Assembly: GCF_030161575.1 (NCBI RefSeq)
Contig: NZ_BSUL01000001.1
Location: 496,001 to 560,000, forward strand
Length of the DNA stretch: 64,000 bases
Source of the DNA: Arenivirga flava
GTDB lineage: Bacteria > Actinomycetota > Actinomycetes > Actinomycetales > Microbacteriaceae
Direction: 5' to 3'
The notes beneath the pieces are model-generated. The model did not search any database, was not told the DNA's origin, and was given only the letters and a program-made list of their open reading frames with translations. Each line of letters begins with the position of its first letter. Positions within the stretch are counted from its first letter, which is position 1. Of this stretch, positions 17,503 through 25,969 are shown piece after piece. Position numbers and translations under genes: made by a program.

Positions 17503-18516
17503 ATGACCCACCGCACCCCCGCTCTCGTGCTCGGCGGCGTCGCCGCCGCAGGTGCGCTCCTGCTCGCCGGCTGCGCCAGCACGCCCACCACCGACGACGA
17601 CGCCGTGAGCATCGCGCTCGTCCGCCAGCTCAGCTCGGGCGACTACTTCGAGCAGTGGCTCACCGGTGCGCGCGCCGAGGCCGACCGCCTCGGCGTCGAC
17701 CTCGACGTGCTCGAGGCCAACGGCGACGACGCCCAGCAGGCCACGTACCTCGAGTCCGCCGTCACCCAGGGCTTCGACGCCATCGCGATCAGCCACGGCT
17801 TCACCGAGACGGTGCAGCCGGGCGTCGCGGATGCGCTGGCCGCCGACATCCCGGTCGTCACCTTCGACGTCGACTCCGGTGAGGACGGCGCGATCACGGT
17901 CGCTCAGAGCGACCAGCAGCTCGCCACCCTCGTGCTCGACCAGCTCGTCGAGGACACGGCCGGCGAGGCGCAGGTCATCTACGCCTACGTCGCCGGCTTC
18001 GCGCCGCTCGACCGCCGCGACGAGGTCTGGCAGGAGGTGCTCGCCGACAACCCCGGCCTCGAGCAGGTCGCCCAGGTCGGCAGCGTGAGCGAGAGCACCG
18101 CCGCCGAGACGGCCGCGCAGGTGAGCGCCGCGCTGCAGGCGAACCGCGGCACGACCGCGATCTTCGCGCCGTACGACGAGTTCGCCAAGGGCGCCGTGCT
18201 GGCGCTGCAGGAGCTCGGCCTGGAGGACGAGGTGCAGGTCTACGGCGCCGACATCTCCACCGCCGACATCGAGGTCATCACGGCCGACGGCAGCCCCTGG
18301 GTCGCCACCGCCGCCACCGACCCGGCGAACGTCGGCGCCGTCACCATCCGCGCCGCGTATCTCGCAGCGACCGGCGGCGAGGTCGACGACACCATCGAGA
18401 TCACGCCCGCGCTGCTGACCCGCGACGCCCTGCTCGAGGCGGGTGTCACCACGATCCAGGAGCTCACCGAGGCCTTCCCGGAGCTCTCGACGCCGGACAT
18501 CGCTCCGGCAGACTGA
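17503..18516 (+). CDS. Sugar ABC transporter substrate-binding lipoprotein (candidate methylthioribose binder)
   Basis: A 337-residue lipoprotein with lipobox LAGC (Cys24) and a RbsB-like periplasmic-binding domain 4 fold (SIALVRQLSSGDYFEQWLTG, DAIAISHG, VVTFDVDSG). It starts a tight operon of ATPase, permease, mtnK, mtnA and a RuBisCO-like protein. That context suggests it binds 5-methylthioribose or a related deoxypentose rather than ribose; this is inference from neighbours. It is 4 bases from the ATPase start. Confidence 0.85.
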   Translation: MTHRTPALVLGGVAAAGALLLAGCASTPTTDDDAVSIALVRQLSSGDYFEQWLTGARAEADRLGVDLDVLEANGDDAQQATYLESAVTQGFDAIAISHGFTETVQPGVADALAADIPVVTFDVDSGEDGAITVAQSDQQLATLVLDQLVEDTAGEAQVIYAYVAGFAPLDRRDEVWQEVLADNPGLEQVAQVGSVSESTAAETAAQVSAALQANRGTTAIFAPYDEFAKGAVLALQELGLEDEVQVYGADISTADIEVITADGSPWVATAATDPANVGAVTIRAAYLAATGGEVDDTIEITPALLTRDALLEAGVTTIQELTEAFPELSTPDIAPAD

Positions 18517-18520
18517 GCGG

Positions 18521-20074
18521 ATGAGCTCGGAACCCGATCACGGCGGGCCGGGAGAGCAGGGGGTCACCCCCGTGCTCTCGGCCCGCTCGGTCGTGCAGCG
18601 CTTCGGCGCCACGACCGCGCTCGCCGGCGTCGACCTCGAGGTGCGCGCCGGCGAGGTGCTGGGCCTGGTCGGCGCAAACGGCGCCGGCAAGTCGACGCTG
18701 ATGGCGGTGCTGGCCGGTCTGCTGGCGCCGACGGAGGGTCGCGTCGAGGTCGACGGCGAGCCCGTCGTGCTCGGCATCCCGGCGGCGGCAGATCGGCACG
18801 GCATCGCGCTCGTGCCCCAGCACGTCGAGACGGCGCTCGTGCCGGAGCTCAGCGTCGCCGAGAACCTCGTGCTCTTCGCCCTGGCCCGCGGCGAGCTCGG
18901 ACCGCTGCCGGGGCGCCGCCGCATCCGCGCCGCCGCGCGCGCGATCGCCGGCGACGACCTGCTCCAGCGCGCCGGTATCCGGCTCGACGCGCGCGCCGGC
19001 ACGCTGCGCACCGCGCAGGCCCAGCAGCTGCTCATCCGCCGCGCCCTGCACCGCGGCGCTCGCGTGCTCATCCTCGATGAGCCCACCGCGGCGCTCAGCG
19101 TCACCGAGCAGCGCGAACTGCACGAGCAGGTGCGCCGACTCGCCGCCGAGGGCACCGCGGTCGTGTACATCACCCACCACCTCGCGGAGTTCGTCGGACT
19201 CGCCGACCGCGTCGTCGCCCTGCGCGAGGGCCGCGTGGTCGACGCGTTCGATGCCCCTATCGAGCCCGCCCGGCTCGTCAGCGCCATCCTCGGCCCGATC
19301 GAGCACCTGCCCGAGGAGCGGCCCGTCCGCGAGGCCGGCGAGGTCGTGCTCGCGCTGCGCGGGCTCCGGTCGCGAGCGGATGCACCGCCCGTCGACCTGC
19401 AGCTGCGCCGTGGCGAGGTGCTCGGCATCACCGGTCTGCTCGGCGCCGGCAAGACGGAGCTGCTGCGCCAGGTCGTCGGCGCGGAGCCGCTGGTCGACGG
19501 GACGATGACGCTCGACGGGACGGCGTTCGCCCCGCGGCATCCGGCCGACGCGATCGCCCGCGGCATCGGCTTCGTGCCGGAGGACCGCCGGCGCGACGCG
19601 GAGCTGCCGGAGTGGGATCTCGTGCGCAACACGACCCTCGCCGAGCTGCGGCCGCACCACCGCTTCGGGCTGCTCAGCGCGCGCTCCGAGCGCTCGGCGA
19701 CCGCCGCCCTCATCCGCTCGCTCGGCATCGTCGCGGCCGGACCTCGCGCGCTGCTCTCCAGCCTGTCCGGCGGCAACCGGCAGAAGGTCGTCGTGGCCCG
19801 CTGGCTCGCGGCCGGCAGCCGGGTGCTCGTGCTCGACGAGCCGTTCCGCGGCGTCGACCTGGGGGCGCGTGGCGACATCGGCGCGCTCATCCGGTCGTCC
19901 GCCGTCGAGGCCGCACTCGTCGCCTCCAGCGACCCCGAGGAGATCCTCGAGGTCGCCGACCGCATCGTCGTGCTCGCCGGCGGCGCCGTCGTCGGCGAGT
20001 TCCGCCCGGACGAGCTCGACGAGGCCCGCCTCGCCGAGCTGCTCGTCACCAGCACCGCGAAGGACCTCGCATGA
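18521..20074 (+). CDS. Sugar ABC transporter ATP-binding protein (RbsA/MglA type)
   Basis: A 517-residue protein with two ABC domains. Domain 1 has Walker A GANGAGKST and Walker B LILDEPTAALS, but the signature is the degenerate LRTAQAQQLLIRR usual in this class. Domain 2 has GLLGAGKTELLR and the canonical LSGGNRQKVVVARWL. It energises import through the next permease. ATG 18521 is chosen since the longer ORF start lies inside the preceding gene. Its stop overlaps the permease ATG. Confidence 0.9.
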   Translation: MSSEPDHGGPGEQGVTPVLSARSVVQRFGATTALAGVDLEVRAGEVLGLVGANGAGKSTLMAVLAGLLAPTEGRVEVDGEPVVLGIPAAADRHGIALVPQHVETALVPELSVAENLVLFALARGELGPLPGRRRIRAAARAIAGDDLLQRAGIRLDARAGTLRTAQAQQLLIRRALHRGARVLILDEPTAALSVTEQRELHEQVRRLAAEGTAVVYITHHLAEFVGLADRVVALREGRVVDAFDAPIEPARLVSAILGPIEHLPEERPVREAGEVVLALRGLRSRADAPPVDLQLRRGEVLGITGLLGAGKTELLRQVVGAEPLVDGTMTLDGTAFAPRHPADAIARGIGFVPEDRRRDAELPEWDLVRNTTLAELRPHHRFGLLSARSERSATAALIRSLGIVAAGPRALLSSLSGGNRQKVVVARWLAAGSRVLVLDEPFRGVDLGARGDIGALIRSSAVEAALVASSDPEEILEVADRIVVLAGGAVVGEFRPDELDEARLAELLVTSTAKDLA

Positions 20075-21072
20075 CCATCAGCCTCGCCGACCGAATTCGC
20101 GACGGCGTCTACCGCTCCGGGCTGCTCGTGCTGCTCGCCGCGCTGATCGTGACCTTCGCGGTGTCGCTGCCGGCGTTCGGCACGCCCCGCAACGCGGTCA
20201 TCATCCTGCAGTCCGTCGCGATCACGGCGATCATCGCCCTCGGCGTGACGATCTCGCTCACGGTCGGCGGCTTCGACCTCTCGGTGGGCTCCACGGTCAG
20301 CTTCGTGGTGATGCTCACCACCGCCTCGCAGGTCTACTTCGAGGCGCCACCGGTGGTGGCGGTGCTGTTGGGCCTCGTCGCCGGCGCCGGCATCGGGCTC
20401 ATCAACGGCCTGCTGGTCGTCGTCGCCCGGGTGCCCGACCTGCTCGCGACGCTCGGCACCATGTTCGTCTTCGCGGGTCTCGCGCTGGTCATCACGGCCG
20501 GCCAGTCGGTGTCGTCGGGGGCGACCTTCGACGGCCAGCCGGCGCCCGGGCGCATCACCGAGGGCTTCGCCTGGCTCGGTCGCGGCGACGTGCTGGGCCT
20601 GCCGGTGCCGGTCGTCGTCATGGTGGTGCTGGGCGTCGTCGTCACCGTCATGCTCTCGCGCTCGCGCCTCGGCAGGCTGCTCGCCGCGGTGGGCGGCAAC
20701 GCCGATGCGGCGCGGCTCGCCGGCGTGCGGGTCGGCCGGTTGAAGGTCACGGCCTACGTGCTCTCCGGAACCCTGGCGAGCGTCGGCGGCGTGCTGCTCG
20801 CCGCGCGGCTCGGCCGCGGCGACGTGGGCGTCGGCGGCGCGTACCTGCTCGAGACGGTGGCCGCCGCCCTCATCGGCTTCGCCGTGCTCGGCGCGAACCG
20901 CCCGAACGGCTTCGGTACGCTCGTCGGTGCCGTCTTCGTCGGCGTGCTGCTCAACGGGCTGACCATGCTCGACGTGCCGTACTACACCCAGGACCTCATC
21001 AAGGGCGCCATCCTCGTGGGCGCGCTCGTGATGAGCTTCTCGGCCCTGTTCAAGCGAAAGGACGCCTCATGA
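20071..21072 (+). CDS. Sugar ABC transporter permease (RbsC type)
   Basis: A 333-residue polytopic protein of the BPD_transp_2 family with about nine or ten helices. VGGFDLSVGSTVSF and RVPDLLATLGTMFVFAGLAL are the conserved RbsC-type segments, as is the late GANRPNGFGTLVGAVFVG. It forms a homodimeric pore for the pentose importer. ATGA overlaps join it to the ATPase before and mtnK after, so transport and salvage are translationally coupled. Confidence 0.9.
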   Translation: MTISLADRIRDGVYRSGLLVLLAALIVTFAVSLPAFGTPRNAVIILQSVAITAIIALGVTISLTVGGFDLSVGSTVSFVVMLTTASQVYFEAPPVVAVLLGLVAGAGIGLINGLLVVVARVPDLLATLGTMFVFAGLALVITAGQSVSSGATFDGQPAPGRITEGFAWLGRGDVLGLPVPVVVMVVLGVVVTVMLSRSRLGRLLAAVGGNADAARLAGVRVGRLKVTAYVLSGTLASVGGVLLAARLGRGDVGVGGAYLLETVAAALIGFAVLGANRPNGFGTLVGAVFVGVLLNGLTMLDVPYYTQDLIKGAILVGALVMSFSALFKRKDAS

Positions 21073-22286
21073 CCGTCGAGGTGCTCACCGTCGAGACGAT
21101 CCCCGCCTACCTCGCCTCGCGCACCGACCTGGCCGGCCTGGTCGACCTGGAGACCGTCACGGTGCAGGAGGTCGGCGACGGCAACCTCAACCTGGTGTTC
21201 ATCGTCACCGACGCCGCCGGCGACTCGCTGGTCGTCAAGCAGTCGCTGCCCTACGTGCGCATGGTGGGGGAGTCGTGGCCGCTCAGCCAGGACCGCATCC
21301 TCGCCGAGGCCCGCGGCTACGACGCCGCCTCGACGCTCAGCCCCGACACGATCCCGACCTACCACGGCCTGCATGAGGAGCGCCGGGTCATCGTGCTCGA
21401 GGACCTCTCCGCGGGCACGGTCTGGCGCCGGGCGCTCAACGAGGGCCGGATCAGCCGCGGCGCCGCGGCCGTCATCGGCCGCCACGTCGCCCGCGTCGGC
21501 TTCGGCACCTCGCCGTTCGCGCTCGACTCGGCCGACTACCTGCGCGCACTGCAGGCCTCGCCGAACCCGGAGCTCGAGCGCATCACGCTCGACCTGGTCT
21601 TCACCGATCCGTACCGCGACCACCCCGACAACGCCTGGAACCCGGCGATCGACGCGGAGGTGCTCGGCCTGCGCGAGCCCGCGCTGCTCGACGAGGTCGC
21701 GGCGCTGAAGCTGCGCTTCCAGACGGGCGCCGAGGCCCTGGTGCACGGGGATCTGCACACCGGCAGCGTCTTCGTGCCGGCCGAGGGCGATGCGGATGCG
21801 CCTCCCGCCAAGGTCTTCGACCTCGAGTTCGCCTTCTACGGCCCGGTCGGCTTCGACCTCGGCGCCTTCTTCGGCAACGTGCTGCTCGCCCAGGCGCGAG
21901 CGGCCGTGCTGGACCGACCCGCCGAGTTCCAGGAGTGGCTGGGCTCGCTCGTCGCCGAGGCGTGGGCCGCCTTCGACGCCGAGTTCCGCGCGCTCTGGTC
22001 GACCCGCGTCGACTCCGCCTTCAGCGACGGCTTCCTCGAGCGGTGGCTGCAGCGCACCTGGACGGATGCGATCGGCTTCGGCGGCCTCAAGGCCATCCGC
22101 AGGATCGTCGGCCTCGCGAAGGCGAGCGACATCGAGACCCTCGATGAGGCGCAGCACATCGCCGCCGCCCGCTGGGTGCTCGGCACGGCGCGTGCGATCG
22201 TCGAGGGCCGGGAGGGCCTCGCCGACCGCGCCGCGCTGGCGACGCTCGTGGGCGGGCGCCTCGAACGGCTGCGGGGTCGCGCATGA
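21069..22286 (+). CDS. mtnK: S-methyl-5-thioribose kinase
   Basis: A 405-residue kinase of the MtnK/choline-kinase fold that phosphorylates 5-methylthioribose at C1. GDGNLNLVFIV is the ATP loop, VVKQSLPYVRMVGESWPL is the MtnK hallmark, HGDLHTGS is the catalytic loop and DLEFAFYGPVGFDLG the metal-binding segment. Using MtnK rather than MtnP means free methylthioribose, likely imported by the upstream transporter, is the entry substrate. Some MtnK proteins also act on 5-deoxyribose. Confidence 0.93.
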   Translation: MTVEVLTVETIPAYLASRTDLAGLVDLETVTVQEVGDGNLNLVFIVTDAAGDSLVVKQSLPYVRMVGESWPLSQDRILAEARGYDAASTLSPDTIPTYHGLHEERRVIVLEDLSAGTVWRRALNEGRISRGAAAVIGRHVARVGFGTSPFALDSADYLRALQASPNPELERITLDLVFTDPYRDHPDNAWNPAIDAEVLGLREPALLDEVAALKLRFQTGAEALVHGDLHTGSVFVPAEGDADAPPAKVFDLEFAFYGPVGFDLGAFFGNVLLAQARAAVLDRPAEFQEWLGSLVAEAWAAFDAEFRALWSTRVDSAFSDGFLERWLQRTWTDAIGFGGLKAIRRIVGLAKASDIETLDEAQHIAAARWVLGTARAIVEGREGLADRAALATLVGGRLERLRGRA

Positions 22287-23277
22287 CGGTGCTGCCCCCT
22301 CCGTCGCCTGGGACGGCACGATGTCATCCGGGCTCGTCGAGGCGATCGCCGTCATCGACCAGCGCCTGCTGCCCGGCGAACTCGTCGTGCGCCGCCTCGA
22401 GACGGTCGAGGCCGTCGTCGACGCGATCGCCACGCTCGCGGTCCGCGGCGCGAACGTCATCGGCTCGGCCGGCGGTCTGGGCCTGGCCCTCGGCATCCGT
22501 CAGGGCCTCGACGCGAACACCACCGCCGAGCAGCTCATCGCGGCGCGCCCGACGGCGGTCAACCTGGCGGTCGCCGTGAACCTCGTGCTCGCGGCGCACG
22601 ACGCGGGGGAGGACCCGCTCGAGCGCGCGCTGGCGCTCCTCGCGGAGGATACGGAGCAGACGCGCCTGATCGGCGAGTTCGGCCGCGCCGAGCTCGCCGG
22701 CGTCACCACCGTGCTCACCCACTGCAACACGGGCCGCCTCGCCACCACCGGCTGGGGCACCGCGCTCGGGGTCGTGTACGCCAAGCAGGCTGCCGGCGAG
22801 GAGATCCACGTGATCGCCACCGAGACCCGGCCGTTACGGCAGGGCGCGCGCCTGACCGCGTGGGAGCTGCACGCCTCGGGCGTGGACGTCGCCCTCATCC
22901 CCGACTCCGCCGCCGCCAGTGCGCTCGCGCAGGGCCGGGTGGGCGCGGTCATCGTGGGCGCCGACCGCATCGCCGCCAACGGGGACACGGCGAACAAGAT
23001 CGGCACGCGAGCGCTGGCCGTGGCCGCGCACCACGAGGGCGTGCCGTTCTACGTGGCCGCCACGCTGAACGCCGTCGACCTCGGCACCGTCTCCGGCGAC
23101 GCCATCGAGATCGAGGAGCGCGGAGCCGGCGAGATGCTCGAGGGCATCCCCGTGCCCATCCCGGTCTGGAACCCCGCGTTCGACGTCACCCCGGCGCACC
23201 TCATCGCCGGCATCATCACCGAGGCGGGCGTGCTCAAGCCGCCGTTCGACGCATCCCTGAAGGGCGCCATCGCATGA
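22283..23277 (+). CDS. mtnA: S-methyl-5-thioribose-1-phosphate isomerase, frameshifted near its start
   Basis: This enzyme converts methylthioribose-1-phosphate to methylthioribulose-1-phosphate. The body is intact: the catalytic Cys in THCNTGRLATTGWG and the Asp in VGADRIAANGDTANKIGT. The natural start is ATG 22283 overlapping the mtnK stop, but it is in another frame from SVAWDGTMSSGL. One extra C in CCCCC at 22295-22299 restores a 331-residue protein beginning MTVLPPSVAWDG, the usual MtnA opening. Without that base, translation could begin only at ATG 22321, losing the conserved N-terminus. Confidence 0.9.
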
Positions 23278-24368
23278 CCGAGGTCATCACCGCCGTCTAC
23301 GAGATCACGGCGGAGGATCCGCTCTCCCGAGCCACCGACGTCGCCGTCGAGCAGAGCCACGAGCTGCCCACCGAGCTGGCTCCGCAGAACGCGATCGAAC
23401 TGTCGCTCGGCCTCGTGCGCTCGATCGAGCAGCGCGCTGGACGCTCTGCCCTCGCCACCGTCGACTACCCGGTCGACCTGGCCGGCGGCGAGCTCGGCCA
23501 GCTGCTCGTGCTGCTGCTCGGCAACGTGTCGCTGCAGGACGGTGTGCGCCTGGTCGACGTCGAGATCCCCGCCTCGCTGCTCGCCGCCCTGCCCGGCCCC
23601 CGCCTCGGCGTCGCCGGCGTGCGCGAGCTCGTCGGCGAGCCGCGGCACGCCCTGCTCGCCACCGCGCTCAAGCCGGTGGGCATGTCGAGCGAGCAGATCG
23701 CGCAGCTCGCCTACGAGATCGCGGCCGGCGGCCTGCACATCGTCAAAGAGGACCAGGGGCTGGCGAACCAGCCCTGGGCGCCGTTCGTCGACCGCGTGCC
23801 GCGCATCGTCGAGGCGGTGCGCCGCGCCAACACGGAGACGGGCGGCCGCAGCGTCTACCTGCCGGTCGTCAACGGACCCGCGGCAGGCTTTGACGACCAG
23901 GTCCGCTTCGCCCGCGCGCAGGGTGCGGACGGCGTCATGGTGCTGCCCGGCGTCGCCGGCTTCGGCAGCCTGGCGCGCGCCGCCGAGCTGTTCCCCGGTG
24001 GCATGATCCTGTCGCATCCGTCGTTCCTCGGCGGCTTCACGGCCAGCGCGACGCACGGCATCGCACCCGACGTGCTCTTCGGCACGCTGCTGCGGCTGGC
24101 CGGAGCGGATGCGAGCATCTTCCCCGGCTGGGGAGGCCGATTCAGCCTCACCCGCGAGCAGTGCCTCGCCATCGGCGACGCCGCGCGGCGTCCGCTGGCC
24201 GGCCTCGCCCCGATCCTGCCCGCACCGGGCGGTGGCATGTCGATCGAGCGCGCTCCCGAGCTGCTCGACGCCTTCGGCCCCGACACGGTGTTCCTCATCG
24301 GCGCCGGCCTGCAGCGTGGCGGCGACCCCCGCCGCGCCGCCGAACGCCTCGTGGCCGCCACCCGCTGA
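23274..24368 (+). CDS. RuBisCO-like protein (form IV), likely methylthioribulose-1-phosphate isomerase or related enzyme
   Basis: A 364-residue protein with a RuBisCO large-subunit N-terminal domain and barrel. The active-site stretch aligns with the RuBisCO GGLDFTKDDE loop but reads GGLHIVKEDQ: the carbamylated Lys is kept, and the last acidic metal ligand is Gln. It is therefore not a carboxylase. ATG 23274 overlaps the mtnA stop. Because it follows MtnA directly and faces a cupin gene, with no mtnB, mtnX or mtnD in view, I favour the Rhodospirillum rubrum-type role: 1,3-isomerisation of methylthioribulose-1-phosphate to methylthioxylulose-5-phosphate. Enolase (MtnW) or apionate-pathway roles are alternatives. 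Confidence 0.8.
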   Translation: MTEVITAVYEITAEDPLSRATDVAVEQSHELPTELAPQNAIELSLGLVRSIEQRAGRSALATVDYPVDLAGGELGQLLVLLLGNVSLQDGVRLVDVEIPASLLAALPGPRLGVAGVRELVGEPRHALLATALKPVGMSSEQIAQLAYEIAAGGLHIVKEDQGLANQPWAPFVDRVPRIVEAVRRANTETGGRSVYLPVVNGPAAGFDDQVRFARAQGADGVMVLPGVAGFGSLARAAELFPGGMILSHPSFLGGFTASATHGIAPDVLFGTLLRLAGADASIFPGWGGRFSLTREQCLAIGDAARRPLAGLAPILPAPGGGMSIERAPELLDAFGPDTVFLIGAGLQRGGDPRRAAERLVAATR

Positions 24369-24442
24369 GCATCCCGCTGCCCCCGCCCCGCTGTCCCGGC
24401 CCCGCCCCGACGCCCCGCGCCCGGGCCGGGTCCCCGTTCCCA

Positions 24443-24527
24443 AACGACGGAGATCAGCATCCCTGACGACCGCATCCGCCCCGGACCAGCTCGTTTCCCG
24501 GTGATGAGCTGCGGGATCTCCGTCGTT
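24443..24527. terminator. 13-bp inverted repeat between convergent RLP and cupin genes
   Basis: aacgacggagatc (24443-24455) is perfectly inverted at 24515-24527 with a 59-base loop. An inner cagctc/gagctg pair could stack inside it. The 266-base gap has no gene. It may be a bidirectional terminator or a structured RNA; the long loop is atypical for a simple terminator. Confidence 0.45.
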
Positions 24528-24634
24528 CGGCGATCGAAAGCGGCTGAGGCATGAAGGGGGACGGGCCACGAGCGGATGCGCGTCGGCCCCATCTCGCCGG
24601 CACGGCGGAACGCGGCGACCGAGGGACGAAGCGC

Positions 24635-25086
24635 TCAGTACCGGATGAACTCCGCGATGGCCGGGTCCTGCTCGAACGCCGCGATCTGCTCGGGCGTGGG
24701 ACGCACGGGCCGATCGCGCTCGGCGGTGACGGCGCAGAGGAATCCGAAGGGCTCGTCGCCGGTGTTGCGGAACTGGTGCCAGCCCCAGCTCGGCACGAAG
24801 ACGACGTCGTGCTGGGCGAGCGGCACGATCCGGTCCTCGACGAGCGCGGCGCCGATGCCGCGGATCGGGATCACGACGTGCGTGTGCTCGTGGTGCTCGA
24901 GCGTGGTGTGCCCGCCGACGCCGACCTCGAAGTAGCGCAGCGACGACCCCTGACCGTGCTCCGCATCGGCCAGCACCTGGCGGGTCACGGAGCGGAACGT
25001 GCCGTCGGCCTCCTTGTAGGCCAGCACGTCGCCCCCTCCCACACGTAAGGCTCGGTCTGCGCGCGGTGGGTGGCGGGGGTGCTCAT
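24635..25086 (-). CDS. Cupin protein, candidate methylthioxylulose-5-phosphate methylsulfurylase, frameshifted
   Basis: A small single-domain cupin. The metal motif HTTLEHHEHTHVVIPIRG (several His) and the second motif GWHQFRNTGDEPFGFLCAV, with a Cys, are clear. The natural start is ATG at 25086 after GGAGG, giving MSTPATHRAQTEPYVWEG; one extra base in the C5 run (plus strand) at 25032-25036 joins it to GDVLAYKEADGTFRS for 150 residues. It converges on the RLP operon. In R. rubrum a cupin removes methanethiol from methylthioxylulose-5-phosphate to give deoxyxylulose-5-phosphate; assignment here rests on fold and context. Confidence 0.65.
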
Positions 25087-25428
25087 CCTCCGATGCTACG
25101 TCGCCGCGCCCCTGACGGAATGCCAAGAACCATTGCGCACGCGCGGGGCGCCGCGTGAGAATAGCCGACGGCGGTCGTCCCCGCCGCGCCCCCTCCCCGG
25201 AGCGCGGTACCCCGAGCTGCGCGAGCAGCGGAGGCCGCCGAGGGTCCGTCGAGGGCGGATGCGGAACGCGCGGCCGACCGCCGCGCGCCGTGCCGCAGGA
25301 GCCCGAGGACCCGACGACCGGCGCACCGGCGCGCACGGCGGAGAGCGGATGCGCGCATCCGGCCCGCCTGCCCGCACCGGAATGCGCGGGCGCGGTCGAC
25401 CGTTGAACACTGCGTCAGGAGGAACACC
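25087..25428. other. Intergenic region with a 16-base palindrome
   Basis: About 340 bases between the divergent cupin and hexapeptide genes. No credible gene. A perfect palindrome cggatgcgcgcatccg lies at 25346-25361, a possible operator. AGGAGGAAC before 25429 is the ribosome site of the next gene. Confidence 0.5.
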
Positions 25429-25812
25429 ATGGGCAAGCGTTACGAAGAGGTCGAGACCGACACCGGCACGATCCTGCGGTACAAGCGCCACGAGAACGGC
25501 GGCGGCATGATCTCTCCCGGTGCGTGGGTGGACCCGAGCGCCTACGTCTCACGCAGCGGCTACGTCGAGGCCGGCGCGCACGTGAGCGCGAACGCCTGGA
25601 TCGGCGCGGGCACCTGGGTCGATTCCGGGGCGTCCGTGGAGGCCGGCGCTCGGCTGGGCGCCGCCGTGCACGTGGGCCGCGGCGCGACCGTCGGCCGCGG
25701 AGCTCGCGTCGGCAGCAACACCCGCATCGGCATCGGAGCCAGCGTGCGTGCCGGCGCGACCGTGCCCGGCGACGCCATGATCGCCGGCGCATCGCTGCAG
25801 GAAGTCGCCTGA
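25429..25812 (+). CDS. Left-handed beta-helix (hexapeptide repeat) protein
   Basis: A 127-residue protein. From residue about 25 it consists of hexapeptide-like repeats (ISPGAWVDPSAYV, VSANAWIGAGTWV, GRGATVGRGARVG) that build a left-handed parallel beta helix, as in acyltransferases and gamma-carbonic anhydrases. The short length and lack of catalytic His suggest a structural protein or minimal fragment of the fold; function unknown. AGGAGGAACACC sets the ATG start. A strong hairpin follows. Confidence 0.75.
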   Translation: MGKRYEEVETDTGTILRYKRHENGGGMISPGAWVDPSAYVSRSGYVEAGAHVSANAWIGAGTWVDSGASVEAGARLGAAVHVGRGATVGRGARVGSNTRIGIGASVRAGATVPGDAMIAGASLQEVA

Positions 25813-25827
25813 GCCCACCCGCTCCCA

Positions 25828-25857
25828 CGAGGCCGGCCCCATTCGGGGCCGGCCTCG
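25828..25857 (+). terminator. Strong hairpin terminator
   Basis: A perfect 13-bp stem (cgaggccggcccc with its inverse) closes a four-base ATTC loop 16 bases after the hexapeptide gene stop. No U tract follows. Confidence 0.75.
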
Positions 25858-25884
25858 TCGCGTCCCCCGCTTGCGGGATATGGG

Positions 25885-25903
25885 GTAGGTAAGGCTAAGC
25901 TGA
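25885..25903. promoter_or_regulatory. DtxR/IdeR-type iron box
   Basis: gtaggtaaggctaagctga resembles the consensus TTAGGTTAGCCTAACCTAA, 67 bases upstream of the second iron-binding lipoprotein gene. It predicts iron-responsive repression of the 25970-29708 operon. Confidence 0.65.
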
Positions 25904-25969
25904 GTTCGATCCCATCCGGTTCCGGGCGCCCTGTGCGTCCGGCTTCAGCCATGCCCTGGAGGCACCATC

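Noticed and set aside
23274..24368. True RuBisCO with carbon fixation
   Set aside because: Only 364 residues, altered metal ligands, no small subunit or phosphoribulokinase, and a methylthioribose context.
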